In this document: positions 1-8,551 of the stretch, one piece after another
How the letters are laid out: each line of letters starts with the position of its first letter
Position numbering within the stretch: the first letter of the stretch is position 1
Assembly: GCA_025362395.1 (NCBI GenBank)
Contig: JANYGK010000115.1
Location: forward strand, 1-64,000
From: Bacteroidota bacterium
GTDB taxonomy: Bacteria; Bacteroidota; Bacteroidia; B-17B0; Aurantibacillaceae
Reading direction: 5' to 3'
DNA: 64,000 nt
The notes under the pieces: generated by a model
Database searches by the model: none
Told to the model about the DNA's origin: nothing
The model's input: only the letters and a program-made list of their open reading frames with translations
Made by a program: the position numbers and the translations under genes

Positions 1-379
1 GCGCAGGCTTAATAAATTTCCAAAGTTCATATAATACATATGGGAAAGCTAGGATAAGGCCACCAACCAAAGCGATCCACATGTGTGTAAAAAACTGTTC
101 GGATGCCGAAAGAGTTTGCAGGTGCGGGGTTTTTACAGTCATGCACATAACATCACCGGCGCCAACATGGTAGCCTAAAGAACATAAAGCCCTGTATGAA
201 ATAAAATCCTGCTTTAACGGCCCGAAAATAACTGTATCAAATAAAAAGTCATTAAAGAAAAACAATGTTACGGCAAACAGGGTTATGGCAATTGCGCTGC
301 GAACTAAATGCCACCTTAGGGCATCAAGGTGCTGCATAAAAGACATTTGAGCAGAATGTTGTTCCTGAGTATCAGCCAT
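1..379 (-). CDS. tatC: Sec-independent protein translocase TatC (partial, C-terminus outside window)
   Basis: Core membrane subunit of the twin-arginine translocase, which exports folded proteins. The minus-strand frame starts at ATG 377-379 and runs off the window edge after about 126 codons. It shows the family N-terminus (MSFMQHLDALRWHLVRS, compare HLEELR in TatC), a first membrane segment at about residues 22-42, a long periplasmic loop, and the start of the second segment with the conserved stretch AFPYVLYELWKFIKPA. A Bacteroidota -7 box lies 11 bases upstream of the start. The family call is firm; only the C-terminal half is missing. Confidence 0.93.
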   Translation of the reverse strand, partial: MADTQEQHSAQMSFMQHLDALRWHLVRSAIAITLFAVTLFFFNDFLFDTVIFGPLKQDFISYRALCSLGYHVGAGDVMCMTVKTPHLQTLSASEQFFTHMWIALVGGLILAFPYVLYELWKFIKPA

Positions 380-389
380 ATTAACGTCG

Positions 390-397
390 CAAATTTA
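390..397 (-). promoter_or_regulatory. -7 promoter box for tatC
   Basis: On the minus strand this reads TAAATTTG, an exact match to the Bacteroidota -7 consensus TAnnTTTG, 11 bases before the tatC start, so the leader would be only a few bases. No clear TTG was seen at the -33 distance. Confidence 0.5.
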
Positions 398-550
398 CAC
401 AATATTATTCATGCCACTTTAAAAATTAGGTGTGAATATATAATATGTGCATTATGAGAATAAGACCACTTTCTTATCATATCAATGATTAAAAATAATT
501 GCTGCCGGAAAATAACTCGCTTTAGTGCCTTGTAAGATTGAAAGCTGAAG

Positions 551-1222
551 TTAATTGGCCAATAATTTTTTTGCTTCGGGTAAAATCAATGTTTCCCATA
601 AAGCGTATTCTTCGGCTGAAGGGTGCAATCCATCGCCTGCAACAAGGGTCTTAGTATTAAGCATGCCTTTAGAAAGAGGAAATATATCCACGCAACGTAA
701 ATTTCTTTTTTTAGCTTCCGCTTTTATAATATCGTTAAACTCCGTAATACCTTTCGATATATCCCTGCCGCTCCCATACAATGCACCTTGCGGCGTAACG
801 CCAAAATCGGGAATGGTAATTAATATAAGGCGCGATTTATTGGGAAGCGCTTTTTGTACCTGTTCAATAATATGGTTTAGGTTTTTGTGATAAGTAACAA
901 TATCCACCTGTCTTACCCAATCGTTTACACCTATCAGTAAAGTTACAAAATCAACCGGGTTGGTGCTAAGTAACGGTAATTCATTGTCTATTAAATTTTG
1001 TGTACTAAAGCCGTTGCGCGCCGGGTTTGCCACAAGCTCTGTTGCAATGCCGGCTTCCGTTAAATGATTGGCTAAAAGGTTAGGCCAATGTTCCGCTTTA
1101 GTAGCTGTGCCGGTGCAAATGGTATATGAATCGCCAAGGGCAATATAATGAACCGTCTTTTTATCGGGTTTGATAAACGACAAAAGTCCTGCTGCTGAAA
1201 AAAGTAATAAGGATCGAATCAT
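551..1222 (-). CDS. SGNH/GDSL hydrolase, exported
   Basis: Probable esterase or acetylhydrolase of the SGNH superfamily. The catalytic blocks are visible: GDSY with the nucleophile at about Ser32, the GVND block at about residue 98, and DGLHP near residue 197 supplying the Asp-His pair. I chose the start at 1222 because it gives a short hydrophobic signal-like N-terminus (MIRSLLLFSAAGLLSF); upstream starts at 1246 and 1315 are possible but would bury this signal. Length (223 aa) fits compact SGNH hydrolases. Substrate cannot be told. It stands alone, with the partial tatC upstream in the same orientation. Confidence 0.82.
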   Translation of the reverse strand: MIRSLLLFSAAGLLSFIKPDKKTVHYIALGDSYTICTGTATKAEHWPNLLANHLTEAGIATELVANPARNGFSTQNLIDNELPLLSTNPVDFVTLLIGVNDWVRQVDIVTYHKNLNHIIEQVQKALPNKSRLILITIPDFGVTPQGALYGSGRDISKGITEFNDIIKAEAKKRNLRCVDIFPLSKGMLNTKTLVAGDGLHPSAEEYALWETLILPEAKKLLAN

Positions 1223-1464
1223 GGTTAATATACGGATGCCGCTCATGCGCGGATTTCTAGATTTAAGTGATGTAATACGCTGATATACCTTCGTACACTT
1301 ACAAACAAAGCGCAAAGCAATCCTTTAGAAAAAGTACAGCATCATAAAATCATTTTTGAGGCAGAAAACTTAAACAAATTAAAAAACATGATGAAATTAA
1401 AAGAGAAAATCGCAAGCCCGCAATCACAGCCTTCCCTATCCAACTAATTGAACTGACATCCTAC

Positions 1465-2730
1465 TTACAGTAAGCGTAACAGTATTTCTCCAAACCTGTA
1501 AATATCTTCAAAAGAATTATACATTGGTACCGGTGCACAGCGTATTACATTTGGTTCGCGCCAATCAGGAATTACGCCATTCTCTATTAATTTATTGTAT
1601 AATGCTTTGCCGTGGCCATGCGCTACAATGCTTATCTGGCAGCCGCGGTTTGCCTTAGGTGTAATAATTTCAAGGCAATTGTTTTTCTGCTTATTTATTT
1701 CTCCTACTATAAACTCTAAATAGGCAGTTAATTCGCTGCTTTTTTCATTCAACTTTTCCATGCCCACCTCATCAAACATATCAAGTGATGCCTTATAGGC
1801 CGCCATTGATAATATGGGCGCATTGCTTAACTGCCAGCGTTCAACGGTTTCAATAGGCTTAAAATTTTGATCCATTTTAAACCGCTCCGTTTTATCATGT
1901 CCCCACCAACCGGCAAATAAAGGCAGCTCGGTGTTTTTATGATGGGTTTCATGCACAAAAGCCCCCGCCACACTTCCCGGGCCGGCATTTAAATATTTAT
2001 AGCTGCACCATGCCGCAAAATCAACGTTCCAGTTATGCAGTTGCAATTGTAAGTTACCGGCAGCATGTGCCAAATCAAAACCAACAACAGCGCCCGCCTT
2101 ATGCCCTGCCTCCGCAATAGCTTTCATATTAAACACTTGGCCGCTAAAATAATTAACGCCGCCAATCATTACTAAAGCCAATGAATCTTTATGTTCTTCA
2201 ATCGCTTTATAAATATCTTCGTGCTTAATTTCATATTCACCTTCACGCGGCGCTACTTCTATAATTGCATCGCTCGGCTTGAAGCCATGAAATTTTACCT
2301 GCGATTGTAACGCGTATTGGTCGCTCGGAAAAGCTTTTGCTTCGCATAAAATTTTGTACCGTTGTTTAGTTGGCCTGTAAAAAGACACCAGTAATAAATG
2401 CAGGTTCACTGTTAACTGGTTCATCATAACCACTTCTGTAGGTAATGCCCCTACAAGCTTTGCGGTTTTATCCGCTAACAGTTCGTGGTAGGATACCCAT
2501 GGATTCTTTGCCAAAAAATGGCCTTCAACACCATAGGCAGCCCAATCATTAAGCTCCTGCTGTAAATACTCCTTAGTGGTTTTTGGTTGCAGGCCTAAAG
2601 AATTTCCTGTAAAATAAACCATATCGGCCCCGTTATGCTGCGGAATGTAAAATTTATTCCTGTATGCGCTTAACGGATCGTTTTTATCAAGTTGTTTTGC
2701 AAACTCTAAGGTATTTAGATATTGGTTCAT
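1465..2730 (-). CDS. kynU: Kynureninase
   Basis: PLP enzyme that cleaves kynurenine or 3-hydroxykynurenine to (hydroxy)anthranilate and alanine. The 421-residue length is standard. Family stretches include YFTGNSLGLQPK near the N-terminus, the GVEGHF region, GFDLAHAAGNL with the cofactor-contacting Asp, and the PLP-lysine block WCSYKYLNAGPG at about residue 243. The C-terminal WREPNVIRCAPVPMYN is also typical. No other tryptophan-degradation or quinolinate genes (tdo, kmo, hao) lie beside it, so whether it serves catabolism or NAD synthesis is not shown here. Confidence 0.95.
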   Translation of the reverse strand: MNQYLNTLEFAKQLDKNDPLSAYRNKFYIPQHNGADMVYFTGNSLGLQPKTTKEYLQQELNDWAAYGVEGHFLAKNPWVSYHELLADKTAKLVGALPTEVVMMNQLTVNLHLLLVSFYRPTKQRYKILCEAKAFPSDQYALQSQVKFHGFKPSDAIIEVAPREGEYEIKHEDIYKAIEEHKDSLALVMIGGVNYFSGQVFNMKAIAEAGHKAGAVVGFDLAHAAGNLQLQLHNWNVDFAAWCSYKYLNAGPGSVAGAFVHETHHKNTELPLFAGWWGHDKTERFKMDQNFKPIETVERWQLSNAPILSMAAYKASLDMFDEVGMEKLNEKSSELTAYLEFIVGEINKQKNNCLEIITPKANRGCQISIVAHGHGKALYNKLIENGVIPDWREPNVIRCAPVPMYNSFEDIYRFGEILLRLL

Positions 2731-2840
2731 TTTAGAAAGCCTTTTTTAAATGCAGCTAAAATTAGTAATAAATTCTAACCGGCGGATTGCTAAATATGCT
2801 CTTAGTCATGTTAAACACACCCGGTATTCATTATAATCTT

Positions 2841-2848
2841 TATCTTTG
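2841..2848 (+). promoter_or_regulatory. -7 promoter box for radical SAM gene
   Basis: TATCTTTG matches the TAnnTTTG consensus exactly and ends only 4 bases before the GTG start at 2853. Transcription would begin at or very near the start codon, implying a leaderless mRNA. Confidence 0.5.
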
Positions 2849-2852
2849 AATA

Positions 2853-3869
2853 GTGTCCCTTTCCAACAACATACAATTAGCAAAAAAACTTACACTTACA
2901 AAAGTAAGCAACGCGTTTAAAGTATGGCTGAGCTATCATATTTCCAAATCGCGCAAAACGGCTTCTGCCATGGGGGCGCCTATTAGTATGGCCATTGAGC
3001 CTACTACAAGCTGTAATTTACGTTGCCCCGAATGCCCGAGCGGCTTGCGTCAATTTACAAGGCCGATAGGCATGTTGGAACCTTCTTTTTTTAAAACAAC
3101 TATTGATTCTGTTTATAAAGAACTCATTTACTTAACTTTTTATTTCCAAGGAGAACCCTATCTCAACCCTCATTTTTTAGAGATGGTAAGATACGCCTCC
3201 GATAAAGGGATTTATACATCAACCTCAACCAATGCTCATTATTTAAATAAGGAGCAAGCCAAAAAAACGATTGAAAGCAAGTTGGACATGCTAATTATTT
3301 CAATAGACGGCACCACGCAACAAACCTATGAACAGTATAGGATTGGTGGAACCCTGCAAAAAGTAATTAACGGCACAAAACACATTGTAGCGGCTAAAAA
3401 AGAATTAAAAAGCAGCACGCCGCATATTGTATTTCAGTTTTTGGTAGTTAAGCCAAACGAACATCAGTTAAATGACGTAGAACGACTGGCGGCTGAATTA
3501 GGAGTTGATGAAGTTGTTTTTAAAACTGCCCAGGTATACGATTTTGAGAACGGCAATCCGTTAATACCGGTAAATGAAACTTACAGCCGTTATAAAAAAC
3601 AGGCGGACGGGACTTACAGCATTAAAAACAAATTGCTCGATCAGTGTTGGCGCATGTGGAGCAGCTGTGTAGTAACATGGGACGGTGTGGTGGTGCCGTG
3701 TTGTTTCGATAAAGATGCCAAGCATCCATTGGGTGATCTGAAAACACAATCGTTTAAAGAGTTATGGGGTTCGGTTAAATATCAAAACTTTCGACACTCT
3801 GTTTTAAGATCGAGGGAAGAAATAGATATTTGCAAAAATTGCAGCGAAGGCACACAAGTATGGACTTAA
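2853..3869 (+). CDS. Radical SAM/SPASM domain protein
   Basis: Radical SAM enzyme of 338 residues. The [4Fe-4S]/SAM cluster motif CNLRCPEC lies at about residues 54-61, and a C-terminal SPASM-type cysteine set follows (CWRMWSSC, then VPCCF, then ICKNC) for auxiliary clusters. Start is GTG at 2853; a later ATG at residue 40 would remove the basic, partly hydrophobic N-terminal region, which I recall as usual in Bacteroidota homologues. No short precursor peptide with core-like repeats sits beside it, so a RiPP-maturase role is not supported; substrate unknown. Confidence 0.85.
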   Translation: MSLSNNIQLAKKLTLTKVSNAFKVWLSYHISKSRKTASAMGAPISMAIEPTTSCNLRCPECPSGLRQFTRPIGMLEPSFFKTTIDSVYKELIYLTFYFQGEPYLNPHFLEMVRYASDKGIYTSTSTNAHYLNKEQAKKTIESKLDMLIISIDGTTQQTYEQYRIGGTLQKVINGTKHIVAAKKELKSSTPHIVFQFLVVKPNEHQLNDVERLAAELGVDEVVFKTAQVYDFENGNPLIPVNETYSRYKKQADGTYSIKNKLLDQCWRMWSSCVVTWDGVVVPCCFDKDAKHPLGDLKTQSFKELWGSVKYQNFRHSVLRSREEIDICKNCSEGTQVWT

Positions 3870-3973
3870 ATACTGTGATTACATATAGTTAACGCGGGTA
3901 TTTGTAGTTTTATTGTACTTATGCGGTTTCGAGACGGTTGTCAGGGACACTATACATCCTACAGCCACAGGCT

Positions 3974-4069
3974 GATGTAGCAGACGGAACTTATTTTTAT
4001 GTGATAAGAGCCAAAGGCCTTGACGGCAAAGACTTTGATTTTAAAGGAACCGTTAATGTTTTCAGGTAA
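3974..4069 (+). pseudogene. Orphan fragment of a T9SS type B C-terminal sorting domain
   Basis: One open frame reads DVADGTYFYVIRAKGLDGKD and ends FKGTVNVFR before TAA at 4067-4069. This parallels the last about 30 residues of the secreted protein encoded just downstream (DGTYFYIIKANGLDN ... LKGTVSIFQ). The frame continues upstream without stops but has no recognisable homology and no ATG. It is immediately followed by a strong terminator hairpin. I read it as the surviving 3' end of a deleted T9SS cargo gene. Confidence 0.7.
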
Positions 4070-4097
4070 TATTAAATTAATTAAGTTTAAAGCTAAA

Positions 4098-4127
4098 GCC
4101 TCGGTGAACTATCACCGGGGCTTTTTT
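4098..4127 (+). terminator. Rho-independent terminator
   Basis: GCCTCGGTGA pairs with TCACCGGGGC (10 pairs with one G-T) around a short loop and is followed by six T. It ends the transcript carrying the sorting-domain remnant and possibly the radical SAM gene. Confidence 0.85.
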
Positions 4128-4264
4128 AATGTTGTTTTTTATCTCGTCTTAACGGGCTTATCAGATATATTCAAAATCATAAGCATGCTATTAATATATT
4201 TATTCATTAAACTTATTTAACGTTTTAAACATAGAATCCGTTAAATTTTAAATGGATATAAATT

Positions 4265-7200
4265 ATGAATATGAATTTTACTAAATTATTACTTGCATTT
4301 TTCATGATGGGCTTTTTAATTTCAAAAGCTCAATTAAAACAAAGCCATGGGCATGACAATACGGCATTGATTGAAAAAAAATTAAAATCTGTGCAACATG
4401 ATTTTGATTCTGACTCCTTAAGGGGTTTTAATGAAAACGCCGCGTGGGAGCAGGCAAGAATGGGTGGGGGACCTGACTGGGAACAAAAAATGCAGGTATC
4501 TTATTCGAAACGAAGGTATATAAATACAAAATACGGAGTGGTAAAATACTTCAACCAATCAACAAACCCTACCGTACAGGCACCTTGTACAAATGTAGAT
4601 TTTGAAAACGGAACCGCGTCAGGCTGGACCATTACTGAAGGATTAAACAGTAATTCCACCACCATGGGAGGTTGCTGCCCTACCGCTTCTACAAGGTATT
4701 CAGTAGTTACGGCGGGTACAGATCCCTCTGTATCGGCTCTGCAAAAAGTTCCTGCGGGAGCAGGTAATTATACTTTAAAAATCGGCGACGGATCAACAAC
4801 CGGCGGCTATGCGGTGAGGGCAAAGCAAACTTTTTCAGTATCTGCATCCAATTCTGTTTTCATTTATAAATTTGCTGTGGTATTAGAGGATGGCGGTCAT
4901 ACTTGTAGTGAGCAACCATATTTTAATATCACGTTTACCGATGCAAGTAATAATCCTATTCCCTGCGGAGATTTTAATGTAGTTCAAGCCGGTTCAGGGT
5001 GTTCTTCCGGTGCTGACCCGTCTTTTGTGACATCTGGTATTTATAGCTATAAAAATTGGAGCACACGGGCATTTGATCTGAGTTCTTACATCGGGCAAAA
5101 TGTAACGGTTGAATTTACGGCCAGCGACTGTACTTTGGGAGGGCATGCCGGTTGGGCATATGTTGACGCTTCCTGCCAACCGATGACTTTAAACCTAAAC
5201 GGCTCTAATATTCCTGTAGGACAAACTAATTCTGCATCTTGCGGAGCAGTAAGTAATAATACATTATGTGCGCCTCCGGGCTTTGGTTATACTTGGACAG
5301 GGCCGGGCGTTACAGGGCAAACGGGGCAATGTGTTAATGCAGCATCGGCAGGCAGTTACTCTGTTTCGCTTAGTATAACGGGCGCCGCGTGCGCTTTTAG
5401 CCCGGTTTTATATTCCAATTTTACATACTCGCCAAATCCGGTTGTTACAGCATCCGTTACACAACCCGTATGTGCTACCCCTGCGGGTTCAGCCACTATA
5501 ACGGCAACAAGCGGTTTGTCGCCGTACACTTATTCCTGGACGCCGGCTGCTCCGTCAACTTCAGTTAATGCAAACCTGCCTACTAATACGCAGTATACGG
5601 TTTCTGTAAATGATGCCAATGGCTGTTCGGGCTCAACTACTTTTTCCATTAATCCTTATCCGCCGGCGCCTGCCTATACACTCGCTACCTTGCCGGGGCT
5701 TGTACTGTCCTGTACTAACCCAACTATTACTATGACCTTTGCAGCAACCAACTCAAGTACAACCGCACAGTGGTCGGGCCCTTCAGGATCAATAACAGGC
5801 ACAACTTCTGTTATTACGGCACCGGGTGTTTATACATACACTGCCATTAACACCGTGAGTACTTGTTCCTTAACGGGTACGGTAAATATTACAGGTTCAG
5901 TTGTATACCCGGTTGTGACCTCAACAGTTACGCAGCCCTCATGTGCCTTACCTGTAGGGAGTGCAACAGTAAGTGCTGCCGGTACAGGGCCATATACATA
6001 CACATGGACGGCACCGGCTTCATTACCTTATAATACAAATAATACTAATTTACCACCCGGTTCATCTTATACGGTTTTTGCTACTGATGCTATAGGTTGT
6101 ACAGGGTCAACCACGTTTTCCGTCAATAATTTTTCGGGTGCTGCCGGTTATACGTTAACTAATATTCCCGGTTTGGCATTAACGTGCCCGTCACCAAGCA
6201 CCACGTTAACGTTTGCTCCAACCAACACAAATACAACCACTCAATGGACCGATATTTTTGGCTTACCAATTACAGGAACAACATCCATTGCTACTCAAAC
6301 AGGCGTATACAGTTATACGGCAAGCAACACGTCAAGCGGATGCGCTATAACGGGAACAATAGGTGTTACCAGTTTAATTGCACAACCTTCGGCAACTACA
6401 GCAGTAGTTTGTAATTCGGTTGGCATACAGCTTACGGGTACAACAACAGACCCTGAGTTTACGTTAAACTGGGCAAGCCCTACAAATACATTAATGGGGA
6501 ACCCTGCTACATCAACGGCTACAGCAGTATTTACTTTAACCGTTACTAATCCACTCAATGGTTGTTCGCAAACTTATACGGCAACTTCCATTCGCCCTAC
6601 CATAGGTATAACGTCTGCTCCTTCCACTAATACTATAACGTGTGTGGTTTTGGCCATACAAGCAACGGCCGTAACTTCTCCTACAAACACAACAATATTG
6701 TGGAGTAATGGTGTATCCACCTCAGCCTCAAACCCTTACCCTATAAGCGTCGCAGGAACTTACACGGCACTGGTTCAAATACAGAACGGATGTCCTACGC
6801 AATCTGTCATAACTATTGGTTCAAATACCGTGGCAGATGTAACTGTTACATCCCCTTCTACAGTGATATCATGCGCAACAGGTTCGCTCGCGCTAAACGC
6901 TGCCGGTACAACAGGCGGCGGGCCTTACGTTTATGTATGGACACCGGCTACACCTACTTTTACAGGCAACCCATACACTGCAACAAATTCGGGAACCTAT
7001 ACGGTTGTTGCACTAAATACAGCAAACGGCTGCACGGCAACGGCCATACAAGCTGTAAGTCAGGAAACGATAAGTGCGTCGTTTATAGCAAATCCCCATA
7101 ACGGGTTAATGCCTTTAGCCGTTACTTTTACAAATACAAGCAGCCCTAATGCAACTACTTTTAACTGGAACTTAGGAACAGGGCCAACTTATACAACTAC

Positions 7201-7588
7201 AAATGCCGCCATTGTATATAATGCGCAAGGTTCTTACACTGTAATTTTAACTGCCAGAAATGGCATGTGTGTGGCAACCGCAACGGATGTTATACTTGTA
7301 GACCTTGTATCGTCGTTTAATGTGCCAAATGTATTTACGCCTAATGGTGACGGCAGAAATGATGTGTTTACCTTTGATGCAAAAAATATGGGCGAAATTA
7401 ATTTAACCATATTTGACCGTTGGGGATTAAAAATGTTTGAGTCTACCGATTCAGGAAATATTATTTGGGACGGTAAAAACAAAGGGGGCAGTACCGTAAC
7501 TGACGGAACGTATTTTTATATTATAAAAGCTAACGGTTTAGATAATACGCCTTACAATTTAAAAGGAACGGTGAGCATATTTCAGTAA
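4265..7588 (+). CDS. Large secreted protein with T9SS type B sorting domain
   Basis: A 1107-residue surface or secreted protein. It has an N-terminal signal peptide (hydrophobic to about residue 22, ending near SKAQ), a Cys/Gly-rich region around residues 110-310, then several Thr/Ser-rich beta-sandwich modules with SprB-like repeat phrases (YTYSWTP ... YTVSVNDANGCSG; YTYTWTAP ... YTVFATDAIGCTG). A PKD-like module lies near residue 940-1020, and the C-terminus is the gliding-motility/CHU_C type (NVFTPNGDGRNDVF ... IFDRWG ... WDGK ... DGTYFYIIKA). This ending directs secretion by T9SS and surface attachment. Function is probably adhesive, but no enzymatic domain is seen. It is monocistronic, flanked by terminators on both sides. 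Confidence 0.85.
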   Translation: MNMNFTKLLLAFFMMGFLISKAQLKQSHGHDNTALIEKKLKSVQHDFDSDSLRGFNENAAWEQARMGGGPDWEQKMQVSYSKRRYINTKYGVVKYFNQSTNPTVQAPCTNVDFENGTASGWTITEGLNSNSTTMGGCCPTASTRYSVVTAGTDPSVSALQKVPAGAGNYTLKIGDGSTTGGYAVRAKQTFSVSASNSVFIYKFAVVLEDGGHTCSEQPYFNITFTDASNNPIPCGDFNVVQAGSGCSSGADPSFVTSGIYSYKNWSTRAFDLSSYIGQNVTVEFTASDCTLGGHAGWAYVDASCQPMTLNLNGSNIPVGQTNSASCGAVSNNTLCAPPGFGYTWTGPGVTGQTGQCVNAASAGSYSVSLSITGAACAFSPVLYSNFTYSPNPVVTASVTQPVCATPAGSATITATSGLSPYTYSWTPAAPSTSVNANLPTNTQYTVSVNDANGCSGSTTFSINPYPPAPAYTLATLPGLVLSCTNPTITMTFAATNSSTTAQWSGPSGSITGTTSVITAPGVYTYTAINTVSTCSLTGTVNITGSVVYPVVTSTVTQPSCALPVGSATVSAAGTGPYTYTWTAPASLPYNTNNTNLPPGSSYTVFATDAIGCTGSTTFSVNNFSGAAGYTLTNIPGLALTCPSPSTTLTFAPTNTNTTTQWTDIFGLPITGTTSIATQTGVYSYTASNTSSGCAITGTIGVTSLIAQPSATTAVVCNSVGIQLTGTTTDPEFTLNWASPTNTLMGNPATSTATAVFTLTVTNPLNGCSQTYTATSIRPTIGITSAPSTNTITCVVLAIQATAVTSPTNTTILWSNGVSTSASNPYPISVAGTYTALVQIQNGCPTQSVITIGSNTVADVTVTSPSTVISCATGSLALNAAGTTGGGPYVYVWTPATPTFTGNPYTATNSGTYTVVALNTANGCTATAIQAVSQETISASFIANPHNGLMPLAVTFTNTSSPNATTFNWNLGTGPTYTTTNAAIVYNAQGSYTVILTARNGMCVATATDVILVDLVSSFNVPNVFTPNGDGRNDVFTFDAKNMGEINLTIFDRWGLKMFESTDSGNIIWDGKNKGGSTVTDGTYFYIIKANGLDNTPYNLKGTVSIFQ

Positions 7589-7603
7589 TTACCCAATATT
7601 CTT

Positions 7604-7638
7604 AAAAACCCCTGACACGTTGACCGTCAGGGGTTTTT
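7604..7638 (+). terminator. Rho-independent terminator after T9SS protein
   Basis: AAAAACCCCTGAC pairs with GTCAGGGGTTTTT across a 9-base loop, ending in a T run. It lies 15 bases after the stop of the upstream gene. Confidence 0.88.
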
Positions 7639-7688
7639 TATTGATTATGCTATCCGAAAAGAAGGTTAAAATAATTATCCGAAACGAT

Positions 7689-7718
7689 AAAAGTCTTCCT
7701 GAAACCGGGAAGACTTTT
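7689..7718 (-). terminator. Terminator of sdh operon
   Basis: AAAAGTCTTCC and GGAAGACTTTT form a perfect 11-pair stem with an 8-base loop. On the minus strand it follows the sdhB stop by 22 bases and ends in a T run. It could act in both directions. Confidence 0.8.
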
Positions 7719-7740
7719 ATTTAAAATTTACAGAATAGAC

Positions 7741-8505
7741 TTATGTTAAGCTTGCTCCAATCATTTCGCGGTTTAAGCGGGCGATGTTTTCAAGGCTGAT
7801 CTCTTTAGGACATTCTGCTTCGCAGGCTCCTGTGTTTGTACAGTTACCAAACCCTTCTTCATCCATTTGCTGTACCATTTTAAGTACGCGCTCTTTACGT
7901 TCTACTTGTCCTTGCGGCAACAATGCCAGTTGAGAAACTTTTGCTGAAACGAATAACATAGCTGACCCATTTTTACAAGCCGCTACACAAGCGCCGCAAG
8001 CAATACAAGCTGCTGCCGAAAAGGATTCATCAGCGGCAGTTTTAGGAATTAAAATATTGTTAGCATCCTGTGCATTACCGGTATTTACCGAAACGTAACC
8101 GCCTGATGCAATAATGCGATCGAATGCGCCTCTGTCTACTGCCAAATCTTTAATTACCGGAAATGCAATGCTTCTCCATGGTTCAACAATAATTGTATCA
8201 CCGTTTTTAAAGGAACGCATGTGTAGTTGACAGGTTGTTACCGCATGTTTTGGCCCGTGTGGGCGCCCGTTAATATACATACTGCACATGCCGCAAATTC
8301 CTTCACGGCAATCATGGTCAAAAGCAATAGCTTCTTTGTTTTCGCTGATCAGTTTTTCATTTAACACGTCGAACATCTCTAAAAAAGACATATCTGTTGA
8401 AATGCCTTTTAACTGGTGTGTTTCAAAGCTTCCTTTTGCTTTGCTGTTTTTTTGTCTCCACACTTTAAGTGTCAGATTCAATAATTCTCCGTTTCCGCTT
8501 CCCAT
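7741..8505 (-). CDS. sdhB: Succinate dehydrogenase/fumarate reductase iron-sulfur subunit
   Basis: Electron-transfer subunit of complex II, between the flavoprotein and the membrane cytochrome. It has the [2Fe-2S] motif CREGICGMC with a later Cys in TTCQ, and two cluster motifs [11 protein letters not shown] and [12 protein letters not shown] for the [4Fe-4S] and [3Fe-4S] centres. I start it at ATG 8505 ([10 protein letters not shown]); the longer frame to 8574 would overlap sdhA and adds an unrelated N-terminus. About 254 aa, typical for Bacteroidota SdhB. Last gene of sdhC-sdhA-sdhB. Confidence 0.95.
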   Translation of the reverse strand: MGSGNGELLNLTLKVWRQKNSKAKGSFETHQLKGISTDMSFLEMFDVLNEKLISENKEAIAFDHDCREGICGMCSMYINGRPHGPKHAVTTCQLHMRSFKNGDTIIVEPWRSIAFPVIKDLAVDRGAFDRIIASGGYVSVNTGNAQDANNILIPKTAADESFSAAACIACGACVAACKNGSAMLFVSAKVSQLALLPQGQVERKERVLKMVQQMDEEGFGNCTNTGACEAECPKEISLENIARLNREMIGASLT

Positions 8506-8551
8506 CGTATTTTGGTTAGTGATTATGTTTAATGTTTTCTTTAGATGAATG

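Noticed and set aside
1388-1447. A 19-codon frame (MMKLKEKIASPQSQ...) between the SGNH and kynU genes
   Set aside because: Too short, no strong ribosome site or promoter, and no maturase next to it; not distinguishable from chance.
2853-3869. Radical SAM/SPASM protein as a RiPP maturase
   Set aside because: No precursor peptide gene or exporter is near it; the N-terminal part lacks a recognition domain.
4020-4220. A 66-codon plus-strand frame across the terminator before the T9SS gene
   Set aside because: It crosses the hairpin and T run and shows no protein features; the other frame has the sorting-domain match.
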